NCBI GenBank assembly: GCA_004556875.1
Contig: SFFP01000057.1
Coordinates: 1-9,596 of the forward strand
DNA length: 9,596 nt
Direction of reading: 5' to 3'
Origin: Ruminococcus flavefaciens
GTDB taxonomy: Bacteria > Bacillota_A > Clostridia > Oscillospirales > Ruminococcaceae
The translations under genes and the position numbers were made by a program. The notes under the pieces are model-generated. The model was not told where the DNA came from. It saw only the letters and a list, made by a program, of their open reading frames with translations, and searched no databases. Below are positions 1-6,144 of the stretch, piece after piece; position 1 is the first letter of the stretch, and each line of letters opens with the position of its first letter.

Positions 1-255
1 AATAGCGGCTACTTTATTATACATTGTATTCCGCTTATCCAGCGAATAGATAACCGAGCCAAGCAGTGCGGCAGCCAGCAATGATATAAATATGATCATT
101 ATTACAGAACCGCTTTGTGCTTCGTTCTTTCTCATACTTATCTCAGGCTTCTGCTCAGTATCATTCTTTACAGCGTCGTCCATCTCGGTTGTCTCGTCCG
201 AATCGGCGTCGTCGTAGCTTTCATCGTTATAATAGCGTACAGTGTTTTCAGCCAT
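1..255 (-). CDS. FtsL-like single-pass membrane protein, 3' end missing
   Basis: Only the first 85 residues are inside the window; the gene runs off the left edge. The ATG overlaps the last 8 nt of rsmH and is preceded by a clear AAAGGAG about 11 nt upstream, inside the rsmH coding region, which supports this start and translational coupling. Residues 1-48 are hydrophilic and rich in Asp/Glu, so probably cytoplasmic. Residues about 49-70 form one hydrophobic helix (VIMIIFISLLAAALLG and following). After it comes a charged stretch (SLDKRNTMYNK) where FtsL/DivIC proteins begin their extracytoplasmic coiled coil. The usual dcw order is mraZ-rsmH-ftsL-ftsI, and position plus topology fit FtsL, a septal protein acting with DivIC/FtsB. 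FtsL sequences diverge strongly, so the family call rests on context rather than on a motif. The acidic N-terminus is long for FtsL. Confidence 0.7.
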   Translation of the reverse strand, partial: MAENTVRYYNDESYDDADSDETTEMDDAVKNDTEQKPEISMRKNEAQSGSVIMIIFISLLAAALLGSVIYSLDKRNTMYNKVAAI

Positions 256-1189
256 TGCTTTCCGCACTCCTTTCTATTATTCTGAGCTTTGCGCTTCTGC
301 TTCTGTTGTTTCTTTCGAGTTCCTTTTCTTTTGCCTCTAACGGCTTTCTGTTCACAAGTTTTCCCTGCGGCTTGTGTCCGCATACACATTGTGGAAAGTC
401 AGGCGGGCATATGCAGCCTTTGCACCATTCCGCGAATTTCTTTTTTACTATTCTGTCTTCAAGGGAATGGAAAGTAATTACCGCAAGCCTTCCTCCTGCC
501 CTCAGACTGTAGAACGCGTCCTCAAGTCCTTTTTCAAGGTGCTCGAATTCTCCGTTGACTGCTATTCTTATTGCCTGAAAGGTCTTTTTACAAGGGTTCT
601 TTTCACGTCTCGCCTTCTGAGGAACACTTTCTCTGATTATGTCTGCAAGCTGTAATGTTGTCTCTATGGGAGCAGTTTCTCTTGCTTTCACGATATTCGA
701 AGCTATTCTGCGTGAGAATTTTTCTTCTCCGTATTCGAATATGATCCTTGCAAGCTCTGACTCTGAATAGGTATTGACAATATCTGCTGCACTCATTCCC
801 TCTTTGCTCATTCGCATATCAAGCGGAGCATCAGAGTGATAAGAGAAACCTCTGCTTCCCTCGTCAAGCTGAAATGACGAAACGCCAAGATCCATAAGGA
901 TACCATCGGCATAGTCTATATCAAGTTCATCGAGGACCGCCCTTATCTCTGAGTAGTTCCTGTGGAACACACTCGCATTGCTGTATACCGACAGCCTTTC
1001 CGTTGCAACAGCAACTGCGTCGGGATCTCTGTCAAGAGCGATAAGTCTGCCCTTTTCATTCAGTCGGGCAGCGATTGCAGAGGAGTGACCTGCACCGCCT
1101 GCGGTACCATCAACATAGATACCATCGGGTCGGATATCAAGCCCTTCGATACATTCCTCAAGCATAACAGGTATGTGGCTGAATTCCAT
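248..1189 (-). CDS. rsmH: 16S rRNA (cytosine(1402)-N4)-methyltransferase RsmH
   Basis: RsmH (MraW) uses S-adenosylmethionine to methylate N4 of C1402 in the decoding centre of 16S rRNA. The 313-residue length is typical of the family. Visible blocks are HIPVMLEE at 5-12, the SAM-binding motif VDGTAGGAGHS at 26-36, ALDRD at 51-55, the motif GILMDLGVSSFQLD at 96-109, RGFSYHSDAPLDMRM at 113-127, KTFQAIRIAVNGE at 202-214 and FHSLEDR at 240-246. A Cys-rich segment follows (C256, C259, C261, C268, C270), as is common in RsmH. The C-terminus is basic. The ATG start has AGGAGAG about 9 nt upstream. The gene lies 57 nt downstream of mraZ and its end overlaps the next gene by 8 nt, so it is the second gene of the dcw operon. 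No frameshift or missing motif is seen. Confidence 0.97.
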   Translation of the reverse strand: MEFSHIPVMLEECIEGLDIRPDGIYVDGTAGGAGHSSAIAARLNEKGRLIALDRDPDAVAVATERLSVYSNASVFHRNYSEIRAVLDELDIDYADGILMDLGVSSFQLDEGSRGFSYHSDAPLDMRMSKEGMSAADIVNTYSESELARIIFEYGEEKFSRRIASNIVKARETAPIETTLQLADIIRESVPQKARREKNPCKKTFQAIRIAVNGEFEHLEKGLEDAFYSLRAGGRLAVITFHSLEDRIVKKKFAEWCKGCICPPDFPQCVCGHKPQGKLVNRKPLEAKEKELERNNRSRSAKLRIIERSAESNG

Positions 1190-1209
1190 TAAACAAAACT
1201 CTCCTTAAT

Positions 1210-1223
1210 CCGACAATGGTCGG
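1210..1223. repeat. Small hairpin in the mraZ-rsmH gap
   Basis: CCGAC and GTCGG (extendable by one T-A pair) flank a 4-nt loop, immediately before the rsmH ribosome binding site (about 1199-1205 on the minus strand). On the minus-strand transcript it is not followed by a U tract, so it is not a terminator. It could affect mRNA stability or rsmH translation, or be chance in a 57-nt spacer. Confidence 0.4.
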
Positions 1224-1246
1224 AAACAAAGACAAAAACGTCTGTA

Positions 1247-1678
1247 TCAAAGAACCAGATCAGCAAGTACATTGTTGATCTCTTCCTGAGAGATATTATT
1301 GTTGAATTCTTCCCACTTGGACTTATTCCATATTTCAGCTCTTCTGTTCGCACCAATGACTACCACCTCATCGGTGATGCCAGCGTGATCTCTGAGCTGC
1401 TGTGTGATAAAGATACGTCCCTGTTTATCTGGGACCTGCTTATCAGCACCTGCGAGAAGCTTACGTCTGATATCTGCACCCTGCTTTCCGGGGATCGAAT
1501 TAAGAGTCTCACAGTAGTCCTGAAATGCCTCCGGCGAATATACGGCGATATAGGAATCATCATGTCCCTGACACAGAAAAAATTCATGTCCGAGGATCTC
1601 ACGAAGTTTTGTCGGGAAGCTCATTCGGCCCTTCTGATCTATACTCGGATAATATGTACCGCATAACAGATCTGCCAT
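1247..1678 (-). CDS. mraZ: Transcriptional regulator MraZ
   Basis: MraZ is a nucleoid-associated transcription factor with tandem SpoVT-AbrB-like folds. It forms ring oligomers and in several bacteria controls its own dcw operon by binding phased direct repeats upstream of mraZ. The 143-residue length is standard. The two half-repeats are visible: D14-QKGRMSFP with R26 of TKLRE, and D84-KQGRIFI with R96 of QQLRDHA, matching the DxKGRxxxPxxxR family signature. It is the first gene of the dcw cluster, followed 57 nt later by rsmH. The ATG at 1678 has only a weak GAGG-type ribosome binding site about 10 nt upstream (GCGAGGCGAAG), but it begins at the conserved MraZ N-terminus (FxGxY-like LLCGTYY), so no other start is needed. 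Upstream lie a good promoter and candidate MraZ boxes. Confidence 0.97.
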   Translation of the reverse strand: MADLLCGTYYPSIDQKGRMSFPTKLREILGHEFFLCQGHDDSYIAVYSPEAFQDYCETLNSIPGKQGADIRRKLLAGADKQVPDKQGRIFITQQLRDHAGITDEVVVIGANRRAEIWNKSKWEEFNNNISQEEINNVLADLVL

Positions 1679-1719
1679 TTGAACTTCGCCTCGCTTTCGT
1701 ACAACCTCTTAGGATTTGA

Positions 1720-1765
1720 TCACCCTAATTTGGAAAATTTCACATCCAATCACCTTTTTTCACCC
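1720..1765 (-). promoter_or_regulatory. Proximal MraZ-box-like repeats (10-bp period)
   Basis: Read on the minus strand, units beginning GGTGA occur at 1764-1760, 1754-1750 and 1724-1720, with TGTGA at 1744-1740. All are in one 10-bp register (one unit at 1734-1730 is degenerate). The cluster begins within a few bases of the predicted transcription start, so a bound oligomer would sit on about +1 to +45. MraZ sites in other bacteria are direct repeats of a GTG/GGG-containing core with a 10-bp period (E. coli TGGGN with 5-nt spacers; mycoplasmas AAAGTG-type repeats). Phasing and position are seen directly; binding by MraZ is inferred from the family. Confidence 0.7.
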
Positions 1766-1772
1766 TAAACAT

Positions 1773-1801
1773 ATTTTATCATTATTTGGGTAGAAAAGCA
1801 A
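1773..1801 (-). promoter_or_regulatory. Predicted sigma-A promoter of mraZ operon
   Basis: The minus strand carries TTGCTT (1801-1796), a 17-bp spacer, and TAAAAT (1778-1773), a good match to the housekeeping consensus. Transcription would start near 1766, giving a leader of about 88 nt before the mraZ ATG. It lies directly upstream of the proximal phased repeats. Confidence 0.65.
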
Positions 1802-1929
1802 GATGTAATATCTCACAACTATAAACGCTGAAATCGGCTATTTTTTGTCGATTTTGTTTAAAGTTTAACTTACGGTTGTTTTAAAACGAAACAAACGTTT
1901 TTATCTTTGTTAAATATTTTGCTTTGTTT

Positions 1930-1997
1930 TCACCTTTTTTCACCTTTTTGGATATTTTTCAGGTTTTTTTCACCTCTCGGCTTCACCTTTCATCACC
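1930..1997 (-). promoter_or_regulatory. Distal cluster of GGTGA repeats
   Basis: Five minus-strand GGTGA units occur at 1997-1993, 1987-1983, 1974-1970, 1944-1940 and 1934-1930. Steps are 10, 13, 30 and 10 bp, so most are in 10-bp register. Several sit in an AAAGGTGAAA context, close to the MraZ repeat described in mycoplasmas. No strong promoter is adjacent, so a role as a second MraZ binding array (cooperation or looping with the proximal one) is a guess. Confidence 0.5.
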
Positions 1998-2001
1998 AAA
2001 A

Positions 2002-2067
2002 AGAAGAAATAAGTCTCCGAATATAAAATGCCGTGACGCTTAGTATATCCAAAGACTTATTTCTTTT
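2002..2067 (-). terminator. Inverted repeat after spoIID-like gene, possible terminator
   Basis: Arms 2002-2016 and 2053-2067 are complementary over 15 positions, 11 of them a perfect run (GAAATAAGTCT/AGACTTATTTC) and one a G-T wobble, with a 36-nt loop. On the minus strand the second arm leads into TTTCTTCTTTTTGG, which is T-rich. It starts about 30 bp after the spoIID-like stop, where a terminator for the upstream operon is expected. The stem is AT-rich and the loop is long, so termination efficiency is uncertain. Confidence 0.45.
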
Positions 2068-2096
2068 GTTCTTAATTATATTTCTTATTGCGAATA

Positions 2097-3392
2097 TCAA
2101 TCATGTGTATATGTAAGATTGAATTTTGATGATTTAAGTCCCAACACCATAGAGAACGGATAACCCTTTACAGTAGTCTGTCCGTCGATATTTACATAGG
2201 TAACATATCCTGTCTCTTCTGAGTAAACAGGCTGTATCCAGTTGTCAGGATCATCTGAAAGCGTGATGTGATAAGCTGATTCAAGCTTTTTCTTCACGTC
2301 TGCCGCATTCATATATGTAACTGTGCCCCAGTGCGGATCAAACGCCGCATCAAATTCGCTCGGTACTGTTCTGAGGTACGGATAATCCGCATAAAAGACA
2401 TCATAGCAGTTTGCCGAGCATCCTCCTGATGAAGCGGAGAACACTGTAAGAGCATAGCTGTCATCATAGTAAAGTGCTTCACCGAGAACCTCTTCACAGG
2501 CATCGATAACTATCTGAGGCGGATTTGTTTTTCCTCTCAGGTCTCTTGAATCATCGCCGTTATACTTCATATAAGTATATACTGCAACTGCCTGAGCCTT
2601 GATAGCTTCATATGAGAAGCTTCCTCCGACCTCGCGGTTAACTATCTCTGACACTACCTTCAGCGTATCGCCGGCAGGCTGATGAGCAATAGTAAGCTCT
2701 TCCTCATCTGTCATACCTGTATTCATAAGGTAAGTTCCCGGATAATAATGGAAAAGTATATCCTGATAGGTCCAGCCGGCATAAGCGGCATAGAAATTAG
2801 CGCCGTTCTGGCTCATGCCAACACCGTGACCCCAGCCGTAAGTTACAAATGCGAACTGTCCCGGCTGAGCATCAATGCTCGGATCAGGCTGTGAATCAGG
2901 AATATCGCCTACAAAAGCTCCCGAAGTTTTAAGCTCGACAGCAGTCGGCTCCTTGCTTCGGCTCTTTGCGGCGTTCTTAGAAAGAGTAGGCGTAGCTTTT
3001 CTCAAAGCATTCCTCTTCTTTTCTGCTTCTTCTTCAAGAGCTTTTCGCTCTTCTTCGGAAAGACCTACAAGCGGATCCTGAGTTTCACCTACTTTAGCCA
3101 TCTCAGGTGTTGCAAGCTCATAGCTTATAAGCGTAAGGCTGGAATCATATTCGCTGATATCAGCTTTCTCCCAGTCCTCAGGCATCTTCTGTGTTTCCTC
3201 TGCGTTTTCCGCAGAAATTTCAGAAGCTGCTTCCGTTACAGCATCTGCATTGCTGCTCACCTCGGAAGCTGTAACTGTTGTTGTTTTATCAACATCAGTG
3301 CTTTCCGCAGTGGTCATACTTGTTGTGCCGCAGAACGCAAGTATTCCCGACACAGCAGCTGCTGCCCGTTTAAGCATTTTCTGCTTTTTCAT
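2097..3392 (-). CDS. Secreted SpoIID/LytB-family protein, circularly permuted
   Basis: SpoIID-family proteins are lytic transglycosylases that cleave glycan strands lacking stem peptides. The 431-residue protein has a signal peptide at 1-29 (basic MKKQKMLKR, a hydrophobic core, likely cleavage after TTA), a Thr/Ser/Ala/Glu-rich linker at 30-110 and a charged helix at 112-131. The catalytic region follows in unusual order: WGHGVGMSQNGA at 187-198 with GWTYQDILFHYYPGTY at 206-221, then NREVGGSFSYEAIKAQAVA at 252-270, SASSGGCSANC at 319-329, YPYLRTVPS at 337-345 and GYPFSMVLGLKS at 410-421. In B. subtilis SpoIID the Glu-containing block is near the N-terminus and GHGVGMSQ near the C-terminus, so this is a permutation. 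E254 matches the catalytic Glu. C325 and C329 lie near the zinc-ligand Cys positions reported for C. difficile SpoIID, but Ser319 replaces the expected His. AAAGGAG precedes the ATG by about 7 nt. It is the last gene of the pncC-sortase unit. No cell-wall sorting signal is seen. Confidence 0.88.
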   Translation of the reverse strand: MKKQKMLKRAAAAVSGILAFCGTTSMTTAESTDVDKTTTVTASEVSSNADAVTEAASEISAENAEETQKMPEDWEKADISEYDSSLTLISYELATPEMAKVGETQDPLVGLSEEERKALEEEAEKKRNALRKATPTLSKNAAKSRSKEPTAVELKTSGAFVGDIPDSQPDPSIDAQPGQFAFVTYGWGHGVGMSQNGANFYAAYAGWTYQDILFHYYPGTYLMNTGMTDEEELTIAHQPAGDTLKVVSEIVNREVGGSFSYEAIKAQAVAVYTYMKYNGDDSRDLRGKTNPPQIVIDACEEVLGEALYYDDSYALTVFSASSGGCSANCYDVFYADYPYLRTVPSEFDAAFDPHWGTVTYMNAADVKKKLESAYHITLSDDPDNWIQPVYSEETGYVTYVNIDGQTTVKGYPFSMVLGLKSSKFNLTYTHD

Positions 3393-3423
3393 AACAATCT
3401 CCTTTAAAAATCATAAAGTCAGT

Positions 3424-4386
3424 TCACTGAGCCTGCTGCTCTTCAGCAGGTTTTTGTGCAGCTTTTTCTGCTTCTTCTTTCTGTTTCTGTTTATATTCCT
3501 CAGTGCGCTGGATAGTTGTCATGTCTCCTGCGACTTCGCCTTCTCTCAGTCTTCTTGCCACAACGAGGAAACGTGAATTGTCCTCATCAGCATAGCAGGT
3601 AGAAAGAGTGACCAGCTTATCGCCGTACTTTACATCTACTCCCGTATCCATCAGCCAGCTGCGTTTGCAGTTGTCGATGTAGAAGTTGAATTCTTCTTCG
3701 GTATCAAGCTCTTCCATATTCCAGTAATGGAAATCGGTAGCATTGTAGCTTCCGCTTGTTATAAGAAAAGCAAAGATAACATAATCATATTCCTTATAAT
3801 TAGAGCTAAGCTCTATAAAAGGACTTACTTTGTAAAAATCGAAATCATTTCGGTATTTTCTCAGGCAGCCCATCATATCGCCGTTCCACATTGCGTGTCC
3901 GTATATGACCTGATTTTCGGATTGTTCATCCTCGTTACTGCCGAAATTATTGCGATAATCAAGATAAAGCGTACCCTCCTCATCATGATTTCTGTAAAGA
4001 TCATGATCGAGGTAAAAGGCATCGGGAACATATTCCTCTCCGCCGTAATACTTATTATCCGCTGATATCTCACCCGGATCTTTTACAAAAGGATAATCGA
4101 GTTGTAAGCCGTCGATCTTTATCCATCCTGCAATATCCTTATTCAATCGCAGAAGCGATCTTGCTCTTTCTGTCATACCCACTGCCGAAGGCGAGTATTC
4201 ATAATTGTCTGCCCAGTTGCTTGAAAGCTTTGCTGCCGGCTCAGTACTGTCTGTAGCTGACTGAGGCGTATTGCTGAAGGTCGGGACTGCTTTTTTGTCC
4301 TTGTTAAGGAAAACTGCCGCAGCACCAAGTCCTAAAGCTGCTGCACAAGCCACACAGGCGGTAATAGTTTTTACAGATTTGTTCAT
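3424..4386 (-). CDS. srtB: Class B sortase (compact paralogue)
   Basis: Sortases are membrane-anchored cysteine transpeptidases that cleave a C-terminal sorting motif and join the protein to peptidoglycan or to another protein. This 320-residue protein has an N-terminal hydrophobic anchor at about 8-27, a Ser/Thr/Pro linker, and a catalytic domain at about 70-285. Active-site residues are H164 (IYGHAM), C264 (TLSTC) and R272 (SRFLVVARR). The helix-rich insert between the His and Cys strands and the WIKIDG and LYLDYRN motifs fit class B. A Lys/Glu/Gln-rich tail (291-320) follows the domain, which is unusual. It lies 3 nt after the stop of the long sortase; its GGAGG is inside that gene's end, so translation is probably coupled. 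It is clearly a paralogue of its neighbour (shared YLDYRN/FLDYRN, DVKYGDxLVTLSTC, REGE). The preferred substrate is unknown. Confidence 0.93.
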   Translation of the reverse strand: MNKSVKTITACVACAAALGLGAAAVFLNKDKKAVPTFSNTPQSATDSTEPAAKLSSNWADNYEYSPSAVGMTERARSLLRLNKDIAGWIKIDGLQLDYPFVKDPGEISADNKYYGGEEYVPDAFYLDHDLYRNHDEEGTLYLDYRNNFGSNEDEQSENQVIYGHAMWNGDMMGCLRKYRNDFDFYKVSPFIELSSNYKEYDYVIFAFLITSGSYNATDFHYWNMEELDTEEEFNFYIDNCKRSWLMDTGVDVKYGDKLVTLSTCYADEDNSRFLVVARRLREGEVAGDMTTIQRTEEYKQKQKEEAEKAAQKPAEEQQAQ

Positions 4387-4389
4387 TGC

Positions 4390-6144
4390 TTATTCATCTG
4401 CCTCCGATGGTCCATAGGGAACGAACTCTGCATTAGGGTCATATCTGTCATTAGGGTGAGCATCATAGTAAAAAGTTGGCCACTTTATATTGGGGTTCGC
4501 CGTGCTGTTCTGAGTACCTTCCATGGGATCTTCTCCCTCTCTGACCTGTCTTGCCATTATGATAAGGCGGCCTCTTTCCTCGTCCGGAAGAGTTGTATTG
4601 CAGGTAGAAAGTGTTACAAGCGGATCGCCATATTTTACATCGACATCTATCTGACGCACAGATCTTTTCTTTGCTTCATTAACGAAATTGTAGAATTCCT
4701 TTTCGTCAGCAAAGTTGATCTCATTCCAGCAGTCAAATTTTGTCTCTGTAGTGTCCTCAGCATCGAGTATAAATATTGCGAATATCTTATAGATATATTT
4801 TTCGTAGTTTGAATTAAGATAAATAAGTGGATGTTCGCCGTAATATTCGTCTTTCCACTGATAATATTTAAGACTTCCGAACATCTGCTCATCAAGCATA
4901 TTATGCCCATAGATAACAAGATTATCGGAATTCGGATATTTAAGGTATCCGTCCTCTCCCACATCGTCAAAGTGATTTCTGTAGTCAAGGAATATTTCAC
5001 CCGCTATATTTTCGCTAAGGTCAAATTTCTTATTGAGATATTTGAAGTTGTCCTCAGCCTGCATAACGGGATTGTTAACAGGTGTATCGGGGATAGTTAT
5101 AACTCCCACGATATCGTGGTTCTGATCGTAGAGTTTGCGGGCGCTGTCCAGCATACCCGCATACTTCTTACGTTTCTCGCCCTCTTCCTCGACTTCTTCG
5201 ATCTGAGGAGGACGGTCCTCATAGATACTGTATATCGCCATGAGGTCTTCTGTCTTGTGCTTGCTTGCCCACAGGTCATAGTAGTAGTCACCCACCATAT
5301 ATCCGCAGACACATATAGCACCTATCGAGATAAGAAACACGATCTTTCTTATACATTCGCCGACGCTGTCGCCTTTTTCTGGTAAAAGTCCGCGAAGGCG
5401 CTGTTTGAACGTTTTTTTCTTCTTCTTTTTCTTCTTTGAGGACTTAACGTTTTTGTCAGCCTCACCACCGGTCTGAAAGCTTTCTTTATGAAGTTTTTCC
5501 TCCTGCTTTCTGAGCTGCTGTGCAGCCTCCTCCTCAGCCCGTTTCAGAGGAGCAAGTGAGTCTTCCAAAGCGTGTACAGGGGTAAACACTACCGTATCTT
5601 CGGTGTTATCAGCTTCCGCATACGAGTCTGTCTCAGCCGTTTCATTTTCCTGCGCAGCTTCCTCTGCAGCATTGCTTTCTTCCGAAAGATCAGTTACTGT
5701 TTCGGTGAAGTCCTCCACCGTTCCTGTTGTATCCGCAGATACTTCTGAAAAATCTTCGGTGATCTCATCAGCGATCTCGCTCAATTCCTCTTGTGCGGGT
5801 GTTTCAAGCTCCGTGATGATGTCCGAGATATCGGGAGAAGCGTTTGCAGCAGCTTTTTCAGCCGCAGCAGCCTGTTCGGCAGCCATTCTCGCAGCTTCGG
5901 CTTTTTCAAAGGCTATCGCTTCGTCAAGCTCGTCAAGGATATCCTCAGCAGTTGAACTGTGATTTTCCTTAGCGCGCTTTATTCTGTCAGCAATAGTTTC
6001 AGTGTGTTCGCTTTCAGCTGTTTTATTATTGTCATAAGTCGTAGGCGCAACTTCTGCTTCGCCATGTATCGACCGTCTGATCGCCTTTATCTTCTCAGCT
6101 CTGCGCTGAGCCTCTGAGCTATCGTCGTTAAATCTATCGCTCAT
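4390..6144 (-). CDS. srtB: Class B sortase with long cytoplasmic N-terminal region
   Basis: 584 residues, more than twice a typical class B sortase. Residues 1-230 are hydrophilic, rich in Ala, Glu, Asp, Thr and Ser, with likely helices at 11-25 (basic) and about 66-100 (Ala-rich). An eight-lysine run (237-244) and KQRLR precede one membrane helix at about 266-284, which predicts the N-terminus inside and the enzyme outside. The sortase domain spans about 330-535, with H414 (IYGHNM), C515 (TLSTC) and R526 (GRLIIMAR) intact. A Pro/Tyr/Asp-rich tail (540-584) follows. The ATG shares its A with the pncC stop (TGATG), with GGAGG about 14 nt upstream, so it is translationally coupled to pncC; the next sortase starts 3 nt after its stop. 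The N-terminal region resembles no domain I recognise. It may be a disordered localisation or interaction segment. The catalytic call is firm. Confidence 0.92.
   Translation of the reverse strand: MSDRFNDDSSEAQRRAEKIKAIRRSIHGEAEVAPTTYDNNKTAESEHTETIADRIKRAKENHSSTAEDILDELDEAIAFEKAEAARMAAEQAAAAEKAAANASPDISDIITELETPAQEELSEIADEITEDFSEVSADTTGTVEDFTETVTDLSEESNAAEEAAQENETAETDSYAEADNTEDTVVFTPVHALEDSLAPLKRAEEEAAQQLRKQEEKLHKESFQTGGEADKNVKSSKKKKKKKKTFKQRLRGLLPEKGDSVGECIRKIVFLISIGAICVCGYMVGDYYYDLWASKHKTEDLMAIYSIYEDRPPQIEEVEEEGEKRKKYAGMLDSARKLYDQNHDIVGVITIPDTPVNNPVMQAEDNFKYLNKKFDLSENIAGEIFLDYRNHFDDVGEDGYLKYPNSDNLVIYGHNMLDEQMFGSLKYYQWKDEYYGEHPLIYLNSNYEKYIYKIFAIFILDAEDTTETKFDCWNEINFADEKEFYNFVNEAKKRSVRQIDVDVKYGDPLVTLSTCNTTLPDEERGRLIIMARQVREGEDPMEGTQNSTANPNIKWPTFYYDAHPNDRYDPNAEFVPYGPSEADE

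Larger units (their letters stand above)
1679..2096. other. 418-bp regulatory intergenic region before mraZ
   Basis: AT-rich non-coding stretch between the spoIID-like gene and mraZ; no plausible gene is seen on either strand. In the direction of transcription it holds a 15-bp inverted repeat just after the spoIID-like stop, a distal cluster of GGTGA repeats, about 130 bp of featureless AT-rich sequence with a few short palindromes, a sigma-A-type promoter, a proximal cluster of GGTGA repeats, and a leader of about 45 bp after that cluster. Confidence 0.8.

Noticed and set aside
2097..3392. Lipoprotein status for the SpoIID-like protein because of Cys21 in the signal peptide
   Set aside because: The residues before it (ILAF-C) do not fit a lipobox, since Phe is not accepted at -1. 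A normal signal peptidase I site after TTA is a better fit.
4831..5385. 184-codon plus-strand hydrophobic frame
   Set aside because: Antisense to the sortase domain and its membrane segment; no motif and no separate expression signals.
5412..5437. Programmed frameshift at the A-rich lysine run of the long sortase
   Set aside because: An AAAAAAC heptamer occurs on the coding strand but in the wrong phase for a standard -1 slippery site, and the zero frame continues into a complete sortase domain.
5603..5962. 119-codon plus-strand Ser/Ala/Val-rich frame
   Set aside because: Antisense to the Ala/Glu-rich cytoplasmic region of the long sortase; its low complexity mirrors that gene and it has no ribosome binding site or context.
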